Positions 1 to 11,530 of a stretch of 64,000 nucleotides of DNA are shown here, one piece after another. Made by a program: the position numbers and the translations under genes. The stretch comes from Zygnema cylindricum (taxonomy: Eukaryota > Streptophyta > Zygnematophyceae > Zygnematales > Zygnemataceae). Location of the stretch: positions 1 through 64,000 of the forward strand of contig JBBHKE010002202.1 in NCBI GenBank assembly GCA_037447655.1, in the 5' to 3' direction. How positions within the stretch are numbered: the first letter of the stretch is position 1; each line of letters begins with the position of its first letter. The notes below the pieces were generated by a model. It had not been told where the DNA came from and did not search any database. It worked only from the letters and a program-made list of their open reading frames with translations.

Positions 1-1440
1 AACTGCATCTTTTGTCCTCCGCTACGCTCCAAAACGGTCGAAACCAACCGCCCCAACCGTCACCGCCGCGTTTTTTGTCATTTTATGAAATATGGCGTAC
101 GGATCCCAAAATTTATGACATCGTTTTTCCCTTTTTTCAAGTGTGAACCACGCAATTAACGCTAATTTGCAAATCTGACACTACACCTTGAATCGTTACT
201 AGCGTATAGAAATTATTAGTGTAAAGAAAAAATTAGCGTCATCCATTCTAATTTAGTTCTAGGAGACGTGGCAGATTATGGTCCACGTCCTTAAATAGTG
301 TAATTCATTATATTTAAGGTATCAATGTCAAAATTTTGGGGTGCAGATATAGCGTACATAAGGCTAATAACAATTCACGGTGTATTGTACAGTACACCGC
401 GAATCGTAATTAGAGTAATGAAAAAAATAGAGTAAAAAAACAAAAAAAAAAAATTAGAGTAATGAACTCTAATTTATGTGATATAACTTTTTCAACTATG
501 AAGTTTACTCTAATTTTTTTAAGTATTCTATATTGGGTTATGTTGGCGATAATTATGTGCGCGATAATTATGAAAACTAAATTACATAGACGAACAAAAT
601 ATGTCAGTTCGTATATGTCGACGTCATTGTGACGTCGGTATTATTTGTCACGCTGAATGTCAATTCCATCGGACAACCGTCGACGGTTACATATAAATTA
701 CGCGCAATTACATAATAAATTACTAACCATTATAACGGATTGTTAATATAATTCAACTGTAAACGACATTTCAGTTATGTTTTTTTCATTTTCATATGAC
801 AAAAGTACTTTTGAACTCTAATACTGTCGCACTTTGGTGGTTATATTAGAGTTGATTTACTTTAATAATGACTCTTTACTCCAATAAAGTTGCTTTCAGA
901 CGACGAAGTCGGAAAATGAACACTTATTACAGTTAAGTTTGACTCTAAATGAGTCGCGATTAGAAGATATCTTAACGAATCTGCGTAAAGCGACATATTA
1001 TTGGACAACCACAATTACACGTGGCCAATTTATTAACCGTGGAAACGTGATTCATGTAAAAAAACGATAATACACAAACCGTCTATCCTTTTGGAACTCT
1101 TTTCTTGGAGAATTCCGTAAATTGAATAACCTGCATCGTTTTTCACAGTTGCTTCGTAAAAAATTTCAGCGGCAAATTTTACAACTTCTCGCTTCATTTT
1201 TTGGTTTTTTTTAAAATGGGATCTTTGAAATTTAAAACCAAACATTAAAATTTAAATTTTGAACCCACCCTCTTCTCACAATGGATTGTCGCGTTTTTAT
1301 GACTTCTCGCTTTTATAATTTATACATATATATTGCACCTTCGGACAAGCAATGACATTATCGATTTAGATTTTTGATTTGTGTTTATTCTTACATCACA
1401 CACATGTTGTTGACTACACTTTCTTCCTATAAACCACCTA
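1..1440. other. AT-rich DNA, no gene recognised
   Basis: No frame here gives a protein I recognise. A short motif, ACTCTAA or its complement TTAGAGT, recurs many times between about 410 and 960, including one inverted pair (AATTAGAGT, 5-nt spacer, ACTCTAATT) near 451-474. It could be the end of a decayed DNA transposon, but I see no termini. Confidence 0.5.
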
Positions 1441-1612
1441 CACCATTTTGTTCCGGTTATATGGTACAGTTTTCTAGTGTTGAACTCCCTCATCTCTCAA
1501 TTATTCCTCAAACTGGTTAGAAGTATATTCTCCCCCATTATCACTCCTTATTCTCTTAATGGGGGTTCCATGCAACTTGTCGCTCCTGGCTTTATTTTCT
1601 TTGAAGTAAGTT
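1441..1612 (-). pseudogene. Ty1/copia integrase core fragment
   Basis: Read on the minus strand, this short stretch matches the middle of the copia integrase in the intact elements of this window. The residues around the second catalytic aspartate (SDNGGEYTSNQFE) and the TVP-N-PEQNGV stretch near the catalytic glutamate are visible. A stop lies after QFEE and a frame slip follows. Nothing upstream or downstream belongs to the same element, so it is an orphan scrap of an old insertion. At DNA level it resembles the family A integrase (for example near 25,760-25,900), so it is probably a diverged relative. Confidence 0.75.
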
Positions 1613-1705
1613 GGTGAGTTTTCGGAAATATGTGGAGATTTTTAAGAATGTGGGGTAACTACGCGTCGAGATATAACAGAAATATCTCATATCGCTGCAC
1701 CTGTT

Positions 1706-2020
1706 ATGGAAGAGGTGATCGTAGAGATGAACACTATCGGATACAAAATGGCGAATGGTGCAACCGAATTACCACATGTGGAGCCGCTCGTGGAAGTAGC
1801 TTCGAGTGGAGAAGACAACACAGTGGGCGGAGATTTGGGGAATCGCCCTACAACTTTTGACCCGCCGCAGTCCAGCCGTAAAAATCGACACGTTATAACT
1901 AAAAGGGATCGTTTGCGGATAATCATGTGGATGATCACTGAGGAGACGGGGAACAGATACCAAAACCTCATTCCCAAAACTACTAAGAAGTTTCCCAAAC
2001 AACTTTCGGGAAGCAAATGA
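1706..2020 (+). pseudogene. Possible N-terminal exon of a DDE transposase
   Basis: An open stretch of 104 codons that ends in SRKNRHVITKRDRLRIIMWM and later KKFPKQLSGSK. A basic DR-x-x-I-x-W segment followed by a KFP motif is, as I recall, how the N-terminal helical region of pogo/jerky-type transposases with a DDE_1 domain begins, before the CENP-B-like DNA-binding part. The catalytic part of such a gene follows downstream on the same strand (4483-5607). The first 40 residues are acidic and unrecognised. It may be a separate remnant; the assignment rests on weak similarity and on its position. Confidence 0.35.
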
Positions 2021-2774
2021 TGTAATAAGTTTTCCCAAAACACTTCCCCCCTTTACCTCATCAACCCACCTCCCGATTATTACTATTTTTTTTTGCGGTT
2101 TTCAATGATTTGCAATGTGTTATTCTTTTATTTTTTCTATTTATACTATTGTATATTTCCTTTCTACAATTTGTTGTTGCTTACTTATTATTGCGAATTA
2201 TTTGACAGTAATCCGTTCGAGATGAGATGCGATGAAATGTAGTCCTCTCCTCTATTAACCCTTTTCTATATGGGTGTTATTTATCGGTTGTTATACCTCA
2301 TGTTTTACATGTTCCTGTATATAGTTAGGGTGAATGTTTAGTTAGGATAAAACGGTCTGCAAGATGGTGATGGAGGAAGGGGGGGAAGAAAACTGTTTCA
2401 TTCGTCCTTGGAATGGCAATGACATTGAGTCGTTACTTCATTTATGTCCACGCATCAGACAATAAAATGGCAATGAGAAAACGCGGTCGCATCGATGTGA
2501 GCACTCACGGAATCGTTTAACTAATCGTCCCTAAATCGACAATGTCATTATGTTCAAGCCAAATCAGCGACGAGAAATTCTCAACGTTGAATATCCGATG
2601 ACGGTTTGTCATCATTTATTCAACGACGACATAGTGTCATGGCTGATTCGGTGATGACATATTGTCGAAACCGAACCAACGACGACAAATTATCATTGCT
2701 GAGACGACACATACATACAAACACACATGTATTTAATGTTTTTTCTTCTTATCCTTATCTGTAGAGTATCGAAA
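2021..2774. repeat. Gene-free stretch with left array of short palindromes
   Basis: Between about 2560 and 2712 there are five or six short imperfect palindromes, each built on GACGAC or GATGAC followed by its complement, for example GATGACGGTTTGTCATC (2597-2613) and GATGACATATTGTC (about 2652-2665). The same kind of array occurs on the far side of the transposase gene (6130-6580), which suggests subterminal repeats of one DNA transposon. No coding signal is seen in the rest. Confidence 0.5.
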
Positions 2775-3252
2775 AGCAATGAGATGGTGGGTCGAAGGAT
2801 GGCCATAGTACGAGGCATAAGAGATACGAGTAATACATTGTCTACTACAGCCTTCGGGAAACGAAATGTGGCGGTAATGAAAGCATTAGCAAGTAAGGGA
2901 AGGAAGTAAATGACATGGGTGACCAGTCTTCATCAATAATTACTCGAGGATTTTCATCGATTTAAAAAACCGCGTATGAAACTTTCTACGTCAATTGTGC
3001 AAGAGATGGCATACAACATCATTGTATGTTTGAAAGAAGAGCATACGCCGCAGTTCTTTGACGAGTTAGGATGTGAGAGGACTACACGAATTACAAAAAG
3101 GTGGATCTAAAGGTTTCATGAGAAACACAACATCGTCATCCGTGCTCAGAAAAGCAAATTACAATGTAGTCAGGAAAAAGAGGAAAACATTGAGAAAACC
3201 GTGGCATATCACCAGGGTGTTCTAAAAAGGGGCTTCCTTTCAAGTAAGACTT
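2775..3252 (+). pseudogene. DDE transposase, DNA-binding region (decayed)
   Basis: The frame reads through residues such as RITKRWI-stop-RFHEKHNIVIRAQKSKLQCSQEKEE and ends AYHQGVLKRGF. A TRRW-x-x-RF helix followed by an RAQ-S-K-L segment is typical of the CENP-B-type helix-turn-helix before the DDE_1 domain of pogo/jerky-like transposases. A TAA stands where CAA (Gln) is expected after KRWI, and another stop follows GRK near 2907. The piece ends at CAAGTAAG, which looks like a splice donor, with a TTGCCCACAG acceptor near 3310. A solo LTR sits 5 bp after that acceptor. The gene therefore probably had introns and was later interrupted. Confidence 0.5.
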
Positions 3253-3315
3253 ATACTTTATTGTTATCTATGATATTGTAATTGAAACTTTTTATGCTCC
3301 ATTGCCCACAGAAAT

Positions 3316-4403
3316 TGCAGTTCGAAAAGAAACTAATCTAGATAGTGCCAACTCCTAACTTGATATAAACCCAAATGACTGACCCCTTGACAATCACAAC
3401 CCCAATACAAGTTCACCCTTGTGAAATAACACTTTCTGTGTGCTCAGTTTCACCACAGAATGCAAAGTTAGAATATAAGATTTGGACACATTCACCCACT
3501 TTTACTTTCCCTTAGAAATGCAGCCACATTGGCAGACAAAAACTTTGACCGACTACACCTCTGTGTAGCTTAGACTTCCTTGAGTCAGCAGCAAAAAACA
3601 ATCACTGAAAATAGTCATGTAAATTAATTGTTATGGCTGCCCAAAGTTAGCCTTTTATACAAGGTGCTCCCTCAAAGAGGTTGCTACCTACCAGAAATAT
3701 TCTAAGTCCTAAAACCCCTCTCTAAGCCTCTTAGTATTTAGGTACGCACCAATCACAAAACTGTACCATACAAGAAAGTACAGGTGCCACTGTACCTTCT
3801 GTACGAAGCTTGTATGACATTTCCATAATAGTGATATTTGTCAAATCCAAATTTGTCATCTTGCGTTCCGAAGATTGTGCAATCTTCTAGGATGCTGCCA
3901 CCTGTCATCCAATGTCGCCACGTCCAGAAATCGCCGAAATTGCGATTTTGTACAGCCAGTTTAAACGGGAGCCGTTCGATTGTATGTCGTATTTTCAATC
4001 TCAACCGTCGAAACAAATGTCTTCGATATTTGTTTCGTGCGCCCCGTATTATTTCAGTGCGGTACCTTTCCATGTCCATTTAATTTGGTTTCGCCGTTAA
4101 ATGGATGATACCGGTGTATCCAACTTTATTAATTATTCAAACCACAAAGATGCATCGATCACCTGTATATCTAGCGGATTTTGACCTAAACTGTACGGTC
4201 ATAGGCTAGATGTACCTGGATCAATTCCAGGACCCGCCCGCTACCTTTTGGTAACAACTAGACATACTCCCCTACATCCTGTCTCCTTGGCAATTTAGGC
4301 AGTCGTGGCTATCTCAGTCTAACAGTGATTACGACAAGTATGAATGACTTAGACAGACCATCTGACTAAACAATAAAATAAATTCTGACCTAGAAAATAC
4401 CCA
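3316..4403 (-). mobile_element. Solo LTR, family F, minus orientation
   Basis: About 1,088 bp, TG to CA on the minus strand. It matches the family F LTR at 22,322-22,382 plus 28,837-29,910. Near-matching 5-bp flanks, GAAAT (3311-3315) and GTAAT (4404-4408), fit an old target duplication with one change. Read on the minus strand it has a TATAAAAG box near 3656-3663 (+ coordinates), the CTACAC-AGAG-GTGTAG hairpin, and the conserved long hairpin near its start. It splits the transposase gene. Confidence 0.75.
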
Positions 4404-4482
4404 GTAATTTTTTTTTTGGTGTCATCATTGTTGCTTTTATCAAACCTAAAGTACTAACTTTTTTTTACTCATATTTGTTTCG

Positions 4483-5607
4483 TTGTCGTCATCTTCATTG
4501 TGTGAACTAGGTGACCTTGGCGAATATTTAGTGAAGAATATGGATGAGACCCACTTGATTTTGAATATGGACATTAGCAAAACATTAGGGTTCCGTGGCG
4601 ATGAAGTCGTGAAGTATGCCGACATTGCCGGTGGAGGCGAATCCATGACTTTGATCGTGCGTCTCACCGGAGGGGTGAATGCACGGATTAAACACCTATG
4701 CTTATTCTCACAAACCGTAATAGGAGTTACCCGATTCGCAATCTCCTTGACGATATTCCAAGTATACATCCTCCTGTTTCATTTTGTTTGTCTTCAATTG
4801 TTCGTTTCTTCCTTTTTCTTTTCTACTCCCCTCATCTTTTTCATCTTCTTTCTCCTTCTTTCCCTCTTTCATGTTTTTTTTATTTTAATGCCTTTTTTCT
4901 TTTTTCCATGTAACCAATAACAAGTGTGTGCTATCGCACGGGTCCCAAGGGTTGGAACAACAAAAGAGTCTTCCCCCAATGGTATGAGGACCGGAGGTCG
5001 TATGAAGATGATCCCTACGGTCGACATAAAACAGTCTTCCTCGATAATTGCGGACGACACAATATGTCTGAGGAGCTAAACCACGTTTTGGTTGCCAAAA
5101 ATACGGTGTTCCACTTCTTTCCGCCTAGTGCTACTCACTTTGTGTAATCGGCAGATTCTTTCGTAATATAAAAAATAAAGGAGGTTTGGAGTAGGAAGTG
5201 GGAAAATTGGAAGATGTCAGGGGTTAGGAATGAACAATGGTCACAACCCTCAAAATTGAGGTTGGTCCGGAAAGTTATTAGGGCCGGGGAAAAGGTTTTT
5301 CCTCGAATTGGCTAGGGACTCCATCTAAGAAGTTAACTCCATGAAAGACAAGGATGGGATGGGATACGCGAGAAAGGCTATGATACAGTGTGGGTTGTCA
5401 TTGAGGGACAGAACATGGGAGGAGGGAATGCTTACACATCAGTTGCAATGCATCATCAACAAGCACCGAAACCATTTTGACGGTGAAGAAGTGCCACCTC
5501 CTTTACCAAGGGCAGGAGAATCCCTTGGAAACTCTCACGACGTCGACGCCGATACTCAAGAAGACGAGGTTACGGACGAACAATTCACGGAAGGGGACGA
5601 ATATTAA
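4483..5607 (+). pseudogene. DDE_1 (pogo/jerky-like) transposase, catalytic part
   Basis: This encodes the catalytic domain of a cut-and-paste transposase. Three acidic residues stand where the family has them: the Asp of NMDETHL (codon 4543-4545), the Asp of FLDNCGRHN (5043-5045) and the Asp of SADSFVI (5154-5156). TLGFRGDEVVKYADIAGGGESMT and VCYRTGPKGWNNK are typical surrounding blocks. A pyrimidine-rich stretch of about 145 bp (about 4774-4919) interrupts the frame like an intron, but its boundaries are imperfect. TAA codons stand for expected Gln before SADSFV and after FVI. A frameshift precedes the C-terminal piece 5341-5607, which is acidic at its end. The gene is dead. Confidence 0.75.
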
Positions 5608-6069
5608 GCTCTTGCTAATACCTAAGCATTCCCAATGTATGCATTTTTAGTGGATTTTGGAGCGTAGAAGAGGCATATTTTTTTTAGTTTTTGTTGATTT
5701 CGCTTGTATTACCCGTTTTAAAAATAAAAGGAGTGTATGGATTTAGGAGATACGAGGTATCATACAATATAATAGGGGTAATACGTTACATAGTGTGTCT
5801 TTTATTACATTGTCATTAGTTTTACAATTTTTTTATTTACTTCGTTGTGAAGTAAGTTTGCCAAAACGATGTATAACATGACCATTTTATGTAACATGAG
5901 TTTCTTTTGACATTACATGAGTATGTGCACGAGCTATGGTTCATCATGCTCAATGTGTTACTGTGTGTTTATCATTCACCTATGCGAAGCATGATGTGGT
6001 AATGGGTGAACATATCTTATTTTTTAGCTTTAATACACAAACATGTGGTTTTTGACGTTATTAATATTA
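5608..6069. other. AT-rich spacer, nothing recognised
   Basis: It lies between the transposase C-terminus and the right palindrome array. I see no coding frame, terminus or repeat. Confidence 0.5.
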
Positions 6070-6340
6070 GATGACGAGCGCGCCTCACACCTAAACGCTG
6101 TCGCATCATTGACATGGAATTTTTCATAGTTATTTCATTAGCGTTGACAGTTTGTCTTCGCCTATGGGAACTTCAACGATGACTTTACCTCATAGCCGAA
6201 GCATTTTTCAACGATGACATATTGTCCTTAGTGTTTTTTGATTATACAACGATATTACCTTATTGTTGATCAGCAGTTCAGCGGCGACACACTTTAGTCG
6301 CCGGTTGGTCCATTAAAGCAGTTGTTTAGTCAATTGTACC
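6070..6340. repeat. Right palindrome array, first part
   Basis: Scattered motifs of the same type as at 2560-2712, for example GATGACATATTGTC near 6214, and CGGCGACACACTTTAGTCG near 6281-6299, whose ends pair. It leads directly into the tandem repeat that follows. Confidence 0.45.
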
Positions 6341-6590
6341 ATCAAAAATAACTGGTGTAAAATCCAGCGACGAAATTGTCTCGTCGCCGGTTGTTCAGTA
6401 TCCATGACGAAAGAAAAAAAAAATACCTTCATTCCATTGGTGTATAATCCAGCGACGAAAATGCCTCGTCGCCAGTAAGTAAGCATCCATCACAAAAGAA
6501 AAAAATACCTTCATTCCATTGGTGTACAACCCAACGACGAAAATGCCTCGTCGCTGGTAGGTAAGCATCCATGACAAAAGAATTCCAAAG
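6341..6590. repeat. Tandem repeat, about 82-bp unit, three copies
   Basis: The block TACCTTCATTCCATTGGTGT recurs at 6424 and 6506, a period of 82 bp, and a diverged third copy lies to the left. Each unit holds one palindrome of the form GCGACGA, 7-9 nt, TCGTCGC. The open frames here only reflect the repeat. Confidence 0.8.
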
Positions 6591-7500
6591 GGGACGCAAA
6601 CATGTACAAGACAAAATCATTTGGTACAAAACACAAGACAATCATACATAGGGTGAAAAAAAAAGTAATAACATGTAGTACTTATGTTAAAAATAAACAA
6701 TTATGAATCCAAAATTTCAATATTCTACACATTTTGAAACTGAATATAGGCCCTAAACTCCTACAAATTTCTAAACCTTTCAACTTTCTATTAAATCTTC
6801 GATCTATTACTTCCCTTGAATTCCATCTTTATACTAATTATTTCATCATCCTCTTATGCGACAGAAAAAAAAAAAGTCGAAAGTAACATGATGTCGGAAT
6901 TAAATCAAAAACTTTGGACCCAACCTGAAAAAAAAGGTTTACATTCAATTGTTGATCTGTTAAAAGGTTTTAGGATTTTTTATGAGTTTTTACGGTTTCT
7001 CATAGTTTTTTTATTACATTGTACTTCAAGCAAGAGTAAAATTTGATCCACATTTTTTAATTATTTAATATTATTTGGCTGGAATCCCTTTTTAATGACA
7101 TGAAATGAAAAGTCAACAAATACACATTTTTATGTTTTTTAATGTGAAAACCGGTTGTTATTATAAAAATATAACACAAAATATAACAAAAAAATATATC
7201 TTTCCATTTAAATAATATGAACCTCTCTCAACACCCTCGCCATCAATATTTATAAGCGTTAAAAAAATGAAGCTTAAATCAAATGGTCAGCGGAAAAGGT
7301 GAAAAGAGGGAAACAAAAGCAAAACCTGAAAAAAAAAACATAAGAGTCACTTTCAAATAACCCTTCATAAAAAAAAATGGTAATAAAAATTAAAAGGACA
7401 TAACCGCCCTCTAAAAACCGGCAACAAAGTGAAAGGATTAGAAGGCATGACTTATCATAAGTTTCCATAAATTATGTTTGAATGTTTATGTAGAAAATGA
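6591..7500. other. AT-rich DNA, nothing recognised
   Basis: Very AT-rich with A and T runs. The open frames are short and low-complexity. The upstream part of copia remnant J (gag, protease and integrase core) should lie here, but I cannot find it, so it is deleted or replaced. Confidence 0.5.
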
Positions 7501-7512
7501 CATTTCCCAAGT

Positions 7513-9711
7513 TTGAAATTCTGGGCTGAAACACATAACTGTGCTGTTTACATTAAAAATATAATTGCTTTTAGATCTTTTAGCACTACACTTTATGAGC
7601 TTTGGACAAGAGAAAAAAATAATGTTAGTAACTTTAAGATCTTTGGCAACAACTGTTTTCTCTTAGATACTTCACAAAATAGATGGAAAATTGAGGCTAA
7701 AGGCCTACCTAGGATTTTCATGAGGTATGATGATAATGCGAAAGGATATAGAGTTTTTGTATTTGAGAAACACAGAGTGATTATCGCTAGGAATTTCCAG
7801 AATAAGGATGAACATGAATTGGTTGACCTTTTTAAAGTGCCAGATCAACCAACAAAAGAAAAGCAGTAATATGTCATTTTCACCATAATCAGCGAGTCTA
7901 CTTTCCATCGGCAACTAGGACACCTATTCTTTCAGTTCCTATGGTGCCTTCACAGGAAGCTTCACCACAAGCTACACCTCAAGCGGAACGAACCGCTACA
8001 CGCTCAGTACCAGCTCAAGTTACGGTTCAAACAAAATAGAAAAATAAGAGGTTGCCAACGATTTTAACCTTAGAATTTCCGGGGGGAAAGAGATCTTGCA
8101 GCCGTCTGCCAACAATCTCTCTCTTTGCTTTTTTTGCGGCTACAGAGAAGCCTCTAACGATCTAGGAGGCCTTAGCATCACTTGAGAGAAATCAGTGGTT
8201 CGAGGCGGCAAACGATGAAATGAAGTCTATTAAGGAGGCACAAACATGGGAGCTGGTGGATCTTCCTCCAGGCAAAAAAGCTATCGACAACAAATGGGTA
8301 TTCAAGGTGAAGCTGAACCCGGACAACACCATTGAAAGGTATAAGGCCAGACTAGTGGCCAAAGGGTACAATCAAAAATAAGGTATCGACTTTGAAGAAA
8401 CATTCTCTCCAATTGTCGGATTTCCCACTGTCAAAATTTTGCTAAGTCTAGCGGCTATAGAGAATATGGAAATACATCAAATGGGTGTTAAAACGGTCTT
8501 CTTGCATGGAGGGTTCGAAGAAACCATTTATATAAAAGAACCCAAAATGTATGTTGAAAAATGAAAGGAAGAATTAGTGTGTAAATTGATGAAATCTTTG
8601 TATAGGATAAAACAAGCCCCGTGTCAGTGGAATTTGAAGTTAGATGAGTTTTTGACAGAGCTAGGTTTTGAGAGAATTAGCTCAAATCATTATGTATATG
8701 TCTTACAAAGGGAGGATGGGATACTATATATTGCTGTATATGTGGATGACTTATTATTTATAAGCAAGTCAATGGATGAACTAAACCGCATTAAAGCGGC
8801 TATAAGGTCTAAGTTCGAGATAAAGGACCTCGGAGAAGCCAAGTATATCTTAGGAATACAAGTAGAAAGAGACAGAAACAAAAGATTGATTATGTTGTCT
8901 CAGAATAAAACAATAGGTAACATGCTGGAAAAATTTGAAATGAAAGATGTAAAGGGATTTGTAACTCCCATGGAATTCAAGCACACATTGGAAGGAATTG
9001 ATTCGGACTTAGGCATAATGGTTTGTGAGAGTATAGAGACAGGGGAGGAAGAGTTTATGGTTTCAAAGCCATATAGACAAATAGTCTGAATACTTATATA
9101 TTTTATGAATTCTACGAGACGTGGCATTCCATCAGCCGTAGGGGTCTTAAGAAAAAGTCTACAAAATCATAAAAAGACTGACAAGGAAGCAACAAAAAGG
9201 GTGCTGAGATATCTTGCAGGTACTCGAAATCTTAAGCTTGTAATCGGAAAAAGAGAGGTGAAAATACAGACGTGGAGCCATGCTAGCTATGGAGACATGC
9301 CAAGTCGAAAATCTACAACTGGCTTTGTTTTGAAGATTGGAGATGAGTAGCAAATTACAAAAGGTTACAGCTCAATCCACAATGAAGTTTGAATATAAAG
9401 TAGCAGCTTCCGCCCTTAAAGAGCTCTTATGGGTCAAGTCCATTTTACAAGAACTTCGGTATATGCAAATTGGTCCTCAGGCTATCTGGTGTGACAACGA
9501 GGCAGACATTGCAATTACCTCTAACCCCAACCATCACTTTAAGAGCAAACACATGGATGTTAGACTTCATTTTGTTAGACAAAAAGTACTTGCAAAAGTC
9601 GTTAAATTGTGTTATTTACCAGACGAAAAGATGGTGGCTGATATGTTAACAAAAGCCCTTCTTGCTCCTAAGTTACACTTTTGCAGAGATGCTATTGGAC
9701 TAAGTGAGTAA
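7513..9711 (+). pseudogene. Old Ty1/copia pol remnant (element J)
   Basis: In order: the C-terminal part of integrase (7513-7869, with WAE, LYELWT and FKIFGNN blocks), a broken linker, reverse transcriptase (about 8170-9100) and RNase H (about 9105-9711). The polymerase motif YVDDLLFI is intact near 8738. QAPCQWN and YILGIQVERD also fit copia RT. RNase H shows WCDNEADIAI, HHFKSKHMDVRLHFVR and the closing ADMLTKAL. Stops interrupt near 8381, 8562 and 9087, and a frame slip lies near 9340. The sequence is clearly more diverged than the other copia elements here, so it is a different and older family. Its 3' LTR begins just downstream. Confidence 0.9.
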
Positions 9712-9721
9712 CTGAGACTAA

Positions 9722-9850
9722 AGATTTACGGGAGTGTTGTAATTTATAAATCTTTATTTCAGTAGATAGGGCTAATAACTTAGAATATTTTCTATGTAGT
9801 CTATTATAATACTTACCTTAATTAGTGTTACAGTAGCAAAAATACAATAG
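9722..9850 (+). mobile_element. Polypurine tract and start of the 3' LTR of J
   Basis: A purine-rich AAGATTTACGGGAG (9721-9734) is followed by TGTTGTAATT, the expected start of a copia LTR. The LTR cannot be followed past about 9850-9920, where the 186-bp direct repeat begins. Confidence 0.55.
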
Positions 9851-9921
9851 ATTATATTGTACTTTAACAAGGACACGTGTCGGCAAGAGAACGTATGCAG
9901 GTTTTACGGAGTGGCGCCGAC

Positions 9922-10107
9922 TGTCGAGCATATGTCAAACAATGTGAAGATGTATATAATATCATCAGTTGTGCACCAATTAACTCAAATGATAAGAAGC
10001 TATGCTGAATAGAATAAAACATAAAAGTGAAAAATGGGTAAATACAATAACAGAGAAGGTGGAATAAATAGAAAGATCAACGACTTAGCTGGTTATGGTT
10101 AGGTTGG
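9922..10107. repeat. 186-bp direct repeat, left copy
   Basis: It is about 91% identical by eye to 11531-11716. The two copies enclose repeat R copy 1. Both begin TGTCG-GCAT and end GGTTAGGTTGG. The other R copies lack these flanks. Confidence 0.85.
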
Positions 10108-10110
10108 TTT

Positions 10111-11528
10111 AGCCGATGGATGACCACTAGGCCCCACGGTCTATTTATATTCCTTGCAGGAGTTATCTTATCAAAGATAATCTGAATTTATACTTAAATA
10201 AAATAAACCAAAGCATAAACAACCGAGAGAGATAAATAAAAACTGAAAATGACAATATGCCCGACACTTATGAGGTTTGAGATAGCCAAACTCAAAAGAT
10301 GCGCATAAGCCAAATAGAAATAAATACACAATCACAAGAAATAAAAACAACAAATCAATAATCCGAACATGCAACTTCCACACTAATTAAAGCTCAGCCA
10401 CATCCGAGAAAAGAAGTTTGTGTCGTGAGAACGCGGTCGAAATCCACTCAAAAGGACGAGAAAAGTGAAGGGAAACCGTGTAGGTCTTGGCCGAAGCCGT
10501 ATAGATTAATATGTAAGGCTTTACAAGATATTGATAATGTAATGGAAAACTAGACGCTTCACGCAAAGGCAGAAAATTGCCTCTAAGCTGTCCGGACAAT
10601 TTTACAAATAAAAAGATGGTTGCAGAAAATCCTCAATACTGAAAAATAAATAATATGAATAATTCGTGCACTTGAAAATTGTGACCAGGAAATAATGTAA
10701 AATGAACTAAGTAACCAAAACTACGACTAGCAAAATCAGGCCAATCAGAATACAGCGTGTTATGTAAATATTCGCGTCTAGTTTGGATTCAGCCAATAGG
10801 AGGCCAAAATCCTATGCCCTACGTTACAAAATCTATAACCTACGGATTAAAACCCTTCCTATCTACGTGTGAACGCATGAACCTCCAAATGGTTCACGAC
10901 TTAAAATGGTCCAATGACGTCGCTTCGTCAGAACTCACAGCCGATTTGTCTGTCATTTGCGCCGACGGTCCAGATGTGAAGTTACGAAAATTACATAATC
11001 GCGTCGACGGTCGGGATGCTACTCCACGCAAAATGATTAAAAATTGTCGTCGGCCGGGATTTCAGGAAATGAAAGTAGGTACGGTAGGACCGAAGGTACG
11101 GTCCAATTTGTAGGTGCGGGAATTCCGGGTAATGTAAGTCGTACGGTCGACGTAAAATAATCAAATTCACCCTCGGCGGAAATCGCGCAGAATATACATG
11201 GTACGGACGACACGAAATAACTAAATCCAACGTCGGCAAAAATCACGGAAAAATGTATGTCGTACGGTCGAATTAGCCGTCGGCGGAAAATCTGAAAATT
11301 CTGAGTCGTACGGACAACTTGTCGTCGGCGCATATTACGACCAGAAATAAATAAGTACGGTCGACGCGTACGACAATATAAATATGTACGGTCGACGCGA
11401 ACGCAAAATGTAAGTATGTACGGTGTTGCAAAAACCAAATAATCACACAAATATGAATTAGTGTGGCGGGTGCCCTTCCTATCACCTAAATATACACACA
11501 GAAGTGCCTGACAAGTTGCGGCATGACA
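10111..11528. repeat. Repeat R, copy 1
   Basis: A 1.42-kb unit also found at 18876-21173 and, inverted, at 62814-64000. All copies break at the same end (GCATGACA), and copies 1 and 2 break at AGCCGATGG. On the minus strand it starts TGTCATGCCG and has a TATAAATAG box about 30 nt from the AGCCGATGG end, so it may be the U3 promoter part of an LTR. Open frames across it follow its internal repeat and are not credible proteins. Confidence 0.8.
11080..11430. repeat. Degenerate array of GTACGGTCGACG units inside R
   Basis: The motif GTACGGTCGACG or a close form recurs at roughly 30-60-bp spacing, alternating with GTCGGCGGAAA. The same array is present in the other two R copies. Confidence 0.7.
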
Positions 11529-11530
11529 GC

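Noticed and set aside
4774-4919. Membrane-protein exon rich in Leu, Phe and Val
   Set aside because: The hydrophobic reading arises from a T/C-rich tract. It interrupts a transposase whose two sides match known family blocks, so an intron or insertion is more likely.
6341-6590. CRISPR-like array
   Set aside because: Units are about 82 bp, directly adjacent and similar throughout, with no unique spacers, and the DNA is eukaryotic. It is a small tandem repeat.
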